A DNA stretch of 27,048 nt from JBKJZO01 sp046715235. Its GTDB lineage: Bacteria; Actinomycetota; Actinomycetes; BP-191. Both the position numbers and the translations under genes were made by a program. The notes beneath the pieces were generated by a model. The model worked only from the letters and a program-made list of their open reading frames with translations, did not search any database and was not told where the DNA came from. How positions within the stretch are numbered: position 1 is the stretch's first letter; every line of letters starts with the position of its first letter. Shown here piece by piece: positions 22,355-27,048 of the stretch. The stretch is from NCBI GenBank assembly GCA_046715235.1, contig JBKJZO010000009.1:1-27048 (forward strand). Direction: 5' to 3'.

Positions 22355-23490
22355 GCGAGCCCGCGCTCACCGATTTCGAGATAGCGACCGGAGAGATCGT
22401 CGGCGCCGAGCCCGCTTCGCCGCCCATCCCGCCGTACGACGGCCGCTCGCCGCGAGCCGCACTGGAAGCCGCGCTGCTGCCGGCACTGGCCTGCGATCCC
22501 TGCGTAGTCACGTTCAGCGGCGGTCGCGACTCCTCCGCGATGCTCGCCGTCGCCACCCACGTCGCCCGTCGTGAAGGTTTACAGCCACCGGTTCCCATGA
22601 CGTTGCGCTACCCGGACAACCCCGACTCCGAGGAGTCGGACTGGCAGCAGCTGGTCATCGACCACCTGGGGCTGCGTGACTGGGAGGTCCAGGAGGTCCA
22701 TGACGAGCACGACCTCGTCGGTCCGTTGGCGGCGCGCGCACTGCGTGCTCACGGGGTGCTGTTCCCGGCGAACACGCATTCCCACATCTCGATGCTCGAG
22801 CGCGCCCGCGGCGGTGCGATCGTCACTGGAATCGATGGCGACGGGCTCCTCGGCGACTGGTTGTTCGACAACGTCGCAGAGTTGCTGAGCCGGCGTCGCA
22901 GACCTGTGGTTCGCGACGTCGCAAGACTGGCGATGCACGCCGCACCGCGCGCTGTCCGTGCCGGTGTCATCACCAGGCGGTTGCGGCGGCCGGACACCTG
23001 GCTGCGCCCGCAAGCCCTGCGCCGATGGACTGCCGAGGTCGCGGCCGAGATGGTGTCCGAACCGCGCTTATGGCAACAGCGAATCCGATGGTGGCGGGCG
23101 CGTCGTTACCTGGCGCTCGACGTACACGCCTACGAGTTGCTCAGCGCCGATTTCGGCGTGCTGTCGGTGCATCCCTTCCTCGACCCGGCGTTCCTTAGCG
23201 CGCTTGCGCACGAGGGCGGCCGGCTCGGCGTAGGTGATCGCACGGACGCGATGCGGCTGCTGTTCGGCGACCTGCTGCCCGACGCACTGCTCGCGCGCGC
23301 GGACAAGGCAACGTTCGACACGTCGTTCTGGCACGACCACAGCCGCGCATTCGCCAGGCAGTGGGACGGTTCCGGCGTCGACCCGGGCGTCGTCGACGTC
23401 GACCGGCTGCAGGCACTCTGGCGGCGCGACGTGCCGCCGCCAGGCACCGCAATGCTCCTGCAGGCCGCCTGGCTGGCCAGCCAGCCGTAG
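22351..23490 (+). CDS. Asparagine-synthetase-like lasso cyclase, no amidotransferase domain
   Basis: 379 residues from a GTG at 22351, with AGGAGG at 22342-22347. The ATP-pyrophosphatase core is clear: VVTFSGGRDSSAML (52-65) is the PP-loop, and GIDGDGLLGDW (160-170) matches the second ATP/Mg loop (usually GDGADELFGGY). The C-terminus keeps the synthetase pattern (PFLDPAFLSAL, LLPDALLARADKATFD). Canonical asparagine synthetases and most lasso C proteins are about 550-620 residues with an N-terminal glutaminase-like domain. Here only some 45 residues precede the PP-loop domain. The enzyme would adenylate the Asp8 side chain of the core and join it to the Gly1 amine. Operon context supports this over asparagine synthesis. 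Confidence 0.86.
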   Translation: MSEPALTDFEIATGEIVGAEPASPPIPPYDGRSPRAALEAALLPALACDPCVVTFSGGRDSSAMLAVATHVARREGLQPPVPMTLRYPDNPDSEESDWQQLVIDHLGLRDWEVQEVHDEHDLVGPLAARALRAHGVLFPANTHSHISMLERARGGAIVTGIDGDGLLGDWLFDNVAELLSRRRRPVVRDVARLAMHAAPRAVRAGVITRRLRRPDTWLRPQALRRWTAEVAAEMVSEPRLWQQRIRWWRARRYLALDVHAYELLSADFGVLSVHPFLDPAFLSALAHEGGRLGVGDRTDAMRLLFGDLLPDALLARADKATFDTSFWHDHSRAFARQWDGSGVDPGVVDVDRLQALWRRDVPPPGTAMLLQAAWLASQP

Positions 23491-23514
23491 TACGCCGTCA
23501 GCGCCGTTACGTCG

Positions 23515-24342
23515 TCAGCCCAGTCCGGCGAGCAGCTCGAGGCTGCGACCCAACTCGCCGAGCGCCCGCGGTCGCCGTAGCTCCCAGATCGGCATGGCCG
23601 CCAGGTCGAGCAGGCGCTCTGGTCGTACTTCGTGCAGCTGCGTCATGCGCTGCGCACCAAGTCGCACCAGGCCCTCCGCGGGGCGGACGGGAACAAGCGA
23701 ATGCTCGTCGCCCCAGCTGAGCATGACCCAGCCGCGCAACGGTGCCTCGGCCGGTAGGGGCGGCAACCGAACCCGGTGCCGTTCCCGCCCCGCGCTGCGG
23801 ATCGCCGTGCCCAGGCCGAGGTAGGCAGCTGCCTCCTCGCGCAGGTCGACGCAGCGCGGCCCGGCGTACGCCGTGGTCCCGTCGATGACAAGCAGATCGT
23901 CGGATACGACGCCGAGACCGCCGGCGGCCGCCGCGGCCAGCAGCGTGCTCTTGCCATGCCCCCGGTCTCCGGTGATGGCCCAGACGCCCTCGCCGGCCAC
24001 GACACCGCCGGCGTGGAATGCCTCGCGGCCGAGCCACCGCGCGTACGCCGACGCACACCACGCGAGGTAAGGGTGAGTCAGCTCGTCGGCACGAACCGGC
24101 TCCGGAGCGGTGACGGTGACGGTCAGCGTTGCGCGGTCGGCGACCACAGATCCCGACTCGCCGCAGGGAAACGACGCCGAGGTCTCGTCCAGCGTCGCGT
24201 CGACTTCGTCGCGCCCTTGCCGGTAGGCGATCTCGACCGCGGGCCACCGCTCAGGGACAGGAGTGTTGAGCAGCTCGAGATCGCTCATCCCGGTGAGGCG
24301 CAGGCCGTACGCTCCGGACCCGGTCGTCGTCACATTCGTCAT
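23515..24342 (-). CDS. HPr kinase-like (HprK-type) protein of lasso cluster
   Basis: 275 residues from the ATG at 24342; the frame is open further upstream but the extension crosses the divergent control region. The HprK-like catalytic part starts with REAFHAGGVV (106-115) and a P-loop GDRGHGKST (125-133), followed by LGVVSDDLLVID (143-154) with its acidic pair. The length and the missing N-terminal HPr-sensing domain match the kinases of lasso clusters (such as those described for paeninodin) that phosphorylate a Ser in the peptide. The A2 precursor core has Ser residues behind the ring that could be targets; A1 has one inside the ring. Convergent with the cyclase gene (24 bp), divergent from the precursors. 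Confidence 0.83.
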   Translation of the reverse strand: MTNVTTTGSGAYGLRLTGMSDLELLNTPVPERWPAVEIAYRQGRDEVDATLDETSASFPCGESGSVVADRATLTVTVTAPEPVRADELTHPYLAWCASAYARWLGREAFHAGGVVAGEGVWAITGDRGHGKSTLLAAAAAGGLGVVSDDLLVIDGTTAYAGPRCVDLREEAAAYLGLGTAIRSAGRERHRVRLPPLPAEAPLRGWVMLSWGDEHSLVPVRPAEGLVRLGAQRMTQLHEVRPERLLDLAAMPIWELRRPRALGELGRSLELLAGLG

Positions 24343-24394
24343 CGTGGGGCAATTTTGCTCAACACTGGCCCTCGCCATGCCGATAACGGTGGAG

Positions 24395-24407
24395 CGGCAG
24401 TCTGCCG
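24395..24407. promoter_or_regulatory. Dyad CGGCAG-T-CTGCCG in the HprK/precursor divergent region
   Basis: A 6-base perfect inverted repeat with one central base sits between the divergent kinase gene (24342) and the first precursor gene (24440), 33 bp before the latter. It could be an operator or a small RNA hairpin in the precursor leader. The OmpR-type regulator encoded at 24793-25608 is a possible ligand, but such regulators usually prefer direct repeats. Confidence 0.3.
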
Positions 24408-24439
24408 ATGCTGCCCACACGACGAACGAGGACCATCGA

Positions 24440-24607
24440 ATGACTACGACAGAGGCGACCGAGACCGCGCAGGATGCGCCCGACGGCGCCTATGAACCGC
24501 CGGCGCTCGTCGTGCTCGGATCGGTCACTGAGTTGACCCTCGGCACCACCGGCTCGGTGATGGACCTGTGGGGCCGCGGCGGCCGCCGCCGCCGCAGAGG
24601 CCGCTAG
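24440..24607 (+). CDS. Lasso-type RiPP precursor peptide A1 with Arg-rich tail
   Basis: 55 residues, ATG at 24440, GAGGA at 24428-24432. The leader (1-34) has YEPPALVVLGSVTELTL, fitting the lasso consensus Y-x2-P-x-L-x3-G-x5-T with Tyr18, Pro21, Leu23, Gly27 and the penultimate Thr33. The predicted core begins at Gly35: ring GTTGSVMD, whose Asp42 is residue 8 and can close an 8-member macrolactam with Gly1. The 13-residue tail is LWGRGGRRRRRGR. Trp10 of the core is a candidate plug. The Arg-rich end comes from a GGC/CGC-rich run, which could slip during replication, but the frame ends cleanly and the peptide matches A2 in leader and ring. Maturation by the PqqD, B2 and cyclase products is expected; activity is unknown. 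Confidence 0.85.
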   Translation: MTTTEATETAQDAPDGAYEPPALVVLGSVTELTLGTTGSVMDLWGRGGRRRRRGR

Positions 24608-24623
24608 GAAACGGCAGGCTGGC

Positions 24624-24776
24624 ATGGAGATTCGGACGAGCGTGAACGACGCTGTCGACCGCCCGGCCTACGAGCCGCCGACCCTGGTCATCCTCGGCTC
24701 CGTCGCTGAATTGACGCTGGGCAACAAGGGCTCGTTCATCGACAGCAACAGCCGCGGACAGAAGAAGAAGAAATAG
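24624..24776 (+). CDS. Lasso-type RiPP precursor peptide A2 with Lys-rich tail
   Basis: 50 residues, ATG at 24624, 16 bp after the A1 stop, so a two-gene precursor unit. The leader (1-32) carries YEPPTLVILGSVAELTL with Tyr16, Pro19, Leu21, Gly25 and Thr31 in lasso spacing. The core starts at Gly33: ring GNKGSFID with Asp40 as residue 8, tail SNSRGQKKKK. The ring shares G-x2-G-S-x2-D with A1, while ring interior and tail differ, which points to divergence under selection rather than simple copying. Ser9 and Ser11 of the core are possible targets for the HprK-like kinase. The start is not certain (a GTG at 24642 also precedes the leader motif). The gene is short enough to be missed by standard gene callers. 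Confidence 0.85.
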   Translation: MEIRTSVNDAVDRPAYEPPTLVILGSVAELTLGNKGSFIDSNSRGQKKKK

Positions 24777-24783
24777 CGCCGGC

Positions 24784-24804
24784 CTGACCCGCTTAGCCGG
24801 TCAG
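24784..24804. terminator. Weak hairpin between convergent A2 and response regulator genes
   Basis: CTGACC (24784-24789) and GGTCAG (24799-24804) pair around a 9-base loop just after the A2 stop and inside the last codons of the regulator gene on the other strand. It could stop transcription from either side. The stem is short and has no T-tract. Confidence 0.3.
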
Positions 24805-25608
24805 CTTCGCCTCGTCCAGGTATTTCGCGACCGCTCGCTCCGCGTCTCCCGGCTCGTACGCGATCCCGTACTTTGCGGCGTACGCCTCCGCTTCCAGACG
24901 TGCGCTGCTGCGCCGCTCGAACTTGTAGCCCGCGCCGCGGATCGTCCACAGCCAGTTGGGTAGCCCCGGCGCTTCGAGCTTGTTGCGCAGCCGGCGCATG
25001 TGCTCGGTGACGGTTGCCGCGTCCTGCCACTCCGGCGCCGACGACCAGACCTTCTGCAGCAGCTGGCGTCGGCTGAAGACCTTGCCCGGCGAGCTCGCCA
25101 GGAACGCGAGCAGGTCGAACTCCTTCGCGGTCAGTTCGATCGCTCCGCTGTTGACGAAGACCTCGCGCCGGTCGGTGTCGATCACCAGCCAACCGAAGTC
25201 CAGCCGGGCGGCCTCCTGAACCTTGCGGCTACGCCGAAGCACCGCCTGCACGCGGGCGACCAGCTCGCCGACGGAGAAGGGCTTGCACAGGTAGTCGTCC
25301 GCCCCCAGCCCCAGCCCGAGAATGCGGTCCTGCTCGGTCGAGCGTGCGCTGAGCAGAATCACGCCCAGAGCGCGGGTGTCGAGGGTGCGCAGCAGGTCCA
25401 GTCCGCTGCGACCAGGCATGGTGACGTCGAGGACGACAAGCTGCGGGCTGTGCTGGAGCATCGCGCGCTCGGCCTGCTCGGCATCGGCGGCCTCGACGAC
25501 GTCGTACCCGACCTGCGTGAGGCACAGGGCGACCAGCTCACGAGTCGGCTGGTCGTCGTCCGCGACGATTACGCAGGGACGCTCGCGGCCGTCGGTGGAT
25601 CCGCTCAC
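24793..25608 (-). CDS. OmpR/PhoB-family response regulator
   Basis: 271 residues from a GTG at 25608. The receiver domain (about 11-125) has the acidic pair Asp18/Asp19, phospho-acceptor Asp61 (LVVLDVTMPG), Ser87 and Lys109 (LCKPF). The winged-helix domain (about 138-232) has LTAKEFDLLAFLASSPGKVF and TEHMRRLRNKLE with WTIRGAGYKF. A 39-residue C-terminal extension (233-271, rich in Ala and Glu) is longer than usual. No histidine kinase gene is in the window, so it is an orphan here. Convergent with the precursor genes (16 bp), it is a candidate regulator of the RiPP or EPS genes. The ribosome binding site is GGGAG about ten bases upstream. Confidence 0.92.
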   Translation of the reverse strand: MSGSTDGRERPCVIVADDDQPTRELVALCLTQVGYDVVEAADAEQAERAMLQHSPQLVVLDVTMPGRSGLDLLRTLDTRALGVILLSARSTEQDRILGLGLGADDYLCKPFSVGELVARVQAVLRRSRKVQEAARLDFGWLVIDTDRREVFVNSGAIELTAKEFDLLAFLASSPGKVFSRRQLLQKVWSSAPEWQDAATVTEHMRRLRNKLEAPGLPNWLWTIRGAGYKFERRSSARLEAEAYAAKYGIAYEPGDAERAVAKYLDEAKLTG

Positions 25609-25717
25609 TGTTGCCCGCTCCCGCGATCACGCGTCCGCCCGTTGGCCCGCGTTGTGTCTGTGTTGTCATCGGCGCGGGAGCACCGGGCGAGGATCACCCG
25701 GTCGGGTGGCGGCAGTG

Positions 25718-26398
25718 CTACTTCGTGACGGTCACCGTCGAGGTCGCCGTACGGTTGGCGGCGTTGATCTTGGTCGGCGGGACGAAGACCGAGACGCCAG
25801 TCTTGCTGCCGCAGGGCAACGTCACGGTCGTCGAGTAGTTTCCCTTGGCATCGGTGCGCGCGTTGCCGACCGTCTTCCAGCCGACGAACTTCTTGCCTCT
25901 GGTGACGCGTGACTGCACCTGAAGCACCGCGCCCTTGCGCACCGGGAAGATCGACCCACGGACAGTCGCGCGGCACTTGCCGACCGATGCGACCTTGGTG
26001 CCGCGGAGGTTGGCGCGCACGGCGATGTTGAGCACGCGTGAGCCGATCACGACCTTGTTCATCGTCGCGTTGGCCGCGAACGAGCCGTTGACCGTGGGCG
26101 TGTAGCGGTAGCTGTAGGAGCCGGTCGAGTCCGTGCCCTTAGTCGTGATGACCTTCTTGCCGCCGCGAATCAGGATCGGGATACCGGTGACGTTGCACTT
26201 GTTGAGCGTGAGCCTGCCGCGCACGTAGACGGGAGATCCCGCTGTAGGTGCGGTCGTGTTCAGGCCGATCGACAGGGTCGGCTTGCTCGGGGGATACATG
26301 CACTTCGCTTCGAGTGCCTGCGCGCTCGGAATCCCAGCGGCGAACGTGCCGATCGCCGCGACGGCGAACGCCGTCAGCAGGCTCGTTTTCTTGCGCAT
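25718..26398 (-). CDS. Secreted two-domain beta-sandwich protein, unknown function
   Basis: 226 residues from the ATG at 26398, with GAGGGTG about eight bases upstream. The signal peptide is clear (MRKKTSLLTAFAVAAIGTFA, cut near SAQA-LEA, about residue 28). The mature part looks like two tandem Ig-like or carboxypeptidase-regulatory-like beta domains. The first (about 40-128) has VYVRGRLTLN and GSYSYRYTPTVNGSFAANAT; the second (about 140-226) has CRATVRGSI and GNYSTTVTLPCGSKTGVSV. Four cysteines (33, 68, 142, 196) could form two disulfides. The last residues form a beta strand (TSTVTVTK) with no anchor. No enzyme motif is visible. It may be a matrix or adhesin-like component, inferred only from context and fold. 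Confidence 0.75.
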   Translation of the reverse strand: MRKKTSLLTAFAVAAIGTFAAGIPSAQALEAKCMYPPSKPTLSIGLNTTAPTAGSPVYVRGRLTLNKCNVTGIPILIRGGKKVITTKGTDSTGSYSYRYTPTVNGSFAANATMNKVVIGSRVLNIAVRANLRGTKVASVGKCRATVRGSIFPVRKGAVLQVQSRVTRGKKFVGWKTVGNARTDAKGNYSTTVTLPCGSKTGVSVFVPPTKINAANRTATSTVTVTK

Positions 26399-26544
26399 CG
26401 TGCTGCACCCTCTCCCGACCTCTTGTCGCGGCCGGCCGACCGCGCGCACAGAGGTTCCACACGCCATATCGGGGTGGGTCAGAGCGCACTTGAGAGAGTG
26501 ACGGCAGAAGGGGCCGGGTGCTTTCGGGCATTAGCCCGATCGGG

Positions 26545-26667
26545 TCAGCGCTGGCCGTGGTAGAGCTTGTAGACGACGTAGCCGGCGAACCAGGTGATGA
26601 TCAGGGCGACCACCACGAGCAACACCGTGTAAGCAGTCTCGACCACGTCAGTCCCGCCTTCGCTCAC
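26545..26667 (-). CDS. Small single-pass membrane protein (about 33-40 residues)
   Basis: The frame from the GTG at 26667 gives 40 residues (MSEGGTDVVETAYTVLLVVV and onward), ending VVYKLYHGQR. One membrane helix covers about 13-33, with an aromatic belt (WFAGYVVYKLY) and a basic end, an N-out/C-in layout. A second GTG at 26646 (MVETAYTVLL) has a better-spaced purine-rich upstream stretch and may be the true start. I recognise the pattern as a small conserved actinobacterial membrane protein but no function is known to me. It diverges from the DsrE-family gene, with an inverted repeat over its first start codon. Confidence 0.6.
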   Translation of the reverse strand: MSEGGTDVVETAYTVLLVVVALIITWFAGYVVYKLYHGQR

Positions 26668-26685
26668 GCCTCATTTAGCGTGAGC
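26662..26685. promoter_or_regulatory. Perfect 8-bp inverted repeat between divergent genes
   Basis: GCTCACGC (26662-26669) and GCGTGAGC (26678-26685) are exact reverse complements separated by CTCATTTA. The left arm covers the upstream GTG of the small membrane protein gene, and the right arm lies 20 bases before the DsrE-family GTG. This is a good operator geometry for a dimeric repressor, or an RNA hairpin. Confidence 0.45.
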
Positions 26686-26704
26686 TTACCGATAGGAGTA
26701 CGCC

Positions 26705-27048
26705 GTGGCGCGCAGTCTGGTCATCAAGGCGACCGCGGGCGAGGACGCACCCGAGCGGTGCGCGCAGGCGTTCACGGTCGCGGCGGTCGGCGTCGCCAGC
26801 GGCGTCGACGTGTCGCTGTGGCTGACCGGTGAGTCGGCTTGGTTTGCGTTGCCGGGGCGGGCCGAGCTGTTCGAGCTGCCCGAGTCGGCGCCGCTGCAGG
26901 ACCTGCTCGCCGCCGTACTCGCGGGCGGCCGGGTCACGCTGTGCACCCAGTGCGCCGCGCCCCGGCAGATCGGCGCCGAGGGCGTGCTGCCCCGCATCCC
27001 CCTCGCCGGCGCCCCCGTCGTCGGATCCCCGCCGCTCGAGGACGGCGC
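26705..27048 (+). CDS. DsrE-family protein (partial, runs off the right edge)
   Basis: 114 residues are visible from a GTG at 26705 with AGGAG at 26693-26697. The start ARSLVIKATAGEDAPERCAQAF and the strand-helix order match DsrE/DsrF-like small sulfur-relay or peroxiredoxin-like proteins. A CTQC motif lies near residue 80-83. These proteins are usually about 115-125 residues, so only a few residues are missing. Physiological role unknown; the CxxC suggests thiol chemistry or metal binding. Confidence 0.75.
   Translation, partial: MARSLVIKATAGEDAPERCAQAFTVAAVGVASGVDVSLWLTGESAWFALPGRAELFELPESAPLQDLLAAVLAGGRVTLCTQCAAPRQIGAEGVLPRIPLAGAPVVGSPPLEDG

Noticed and set aside
24560..24607. Arg-rich end of precursor A1 as simple GGC/CGC repeat noise
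   Set aside because: Codons vary (CGC, AGA, GGC), the frame ends in a proper stop, and A2 ends in a different but also basic tail, which argues for selection on charge.
1..27048. Insertion sequences, integrase, CRISPR arrays, rRNA or tRNA genes
   Set aside because: No transposase or integrase motifs, no regularly spaced repeats and no cloverleaf with conserved T-loop were seen by eye on either strand. A tRNAscan and IS search would settle it.

Overview
The window is high-GC DNA with dense, often overlapping genes, frequent GTG starts and probable leaderless transcripts. This fits an actinobacterium (Actinomycetota). A Nocardioides-like or other Propionibacteriales relative is a guess from gene content, not shown by the sequence. 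The bulk (about 1.9-21 kb) is an exopolysaccharide (EPS) locus of the Wzx/Wzy type. A lasso-peptide-type RiPP locus follows directly (about 20-25.6 kb). Housekeeping-like genes lie at both ends.

Left to right: the C-terminal end of a secreted protein (to 389, +). Then a minus-strand pair, a Fur-family regulator and a YgfZ-type folate-binding protein (403-1847). Next, on minus, come the membrane phosphoglycosyltransferase that would start the EPS repeat unit (1873-3342) and a small secreted/membrane protein (3484-3816). A gene-poor stretch of 700 bp (3817-4516) carries a promoter and a leader with mini-ORFs. A plus-strand run follows: a GH5-type glycoside hydrolase whose catalytic elements appear in circularly permuted order, a hexapeptide acetyltransferase, a DUF4012 membrane protein, a NTP_transf_5 nucleotidyltransferase and a SAM methyltransferase (4517-9895). 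The Wzz/BY-kinase copolymerase (9915-11507, -) diverges from a GT4-Wzy-Wzx operon (11565-15666, +). That operon runs tail to tail, with a 63-bp overlap, into a minus operon of four glycosyltransferases (15604-20075).

From 20163 an ABC-2 exporter pair (+) leads into a tightly coupled PqqD-like RRE, B2 transglutaminase-like protease and asparagine-synthetase-like cyclase operon (21714-23490). A HPr-kinase-like gene sits opposite (23515-24342, -). Divergent from it are two short precursor genes (24440-24607 and 24624-24776). Both encode a YxxPxLxxxGxxxxxT leader and a core whose Gly1 and Asp8 would form an 8-residue macrolactam, followed by a strongly basic tail. An OmpR-type response regulator (24793-25608, -), a secreted two-domain beta protein (25718-26398, -), a 40-residue membrane protein (26545-26667, -) and the start of a DsrE-family gene (26705-, +) close the window.

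Working model (inference): the EPS genes build, acetylate, polymerise and trim a surface polysaccharide. The RiPP genes make two cationic lasso-type peptides that may be exported by the adjacent ABC transporter and may act at the same surface. The NTP_transf_5 gene inside the EPS run belongs to a family often found with lasso clusters, so the two systems may be functionally mixed. The most notable items are the lasso precursors with polybasic tails, the cyclase without an amidotransferase domain, and the apparently permuted GH5 enzyme.
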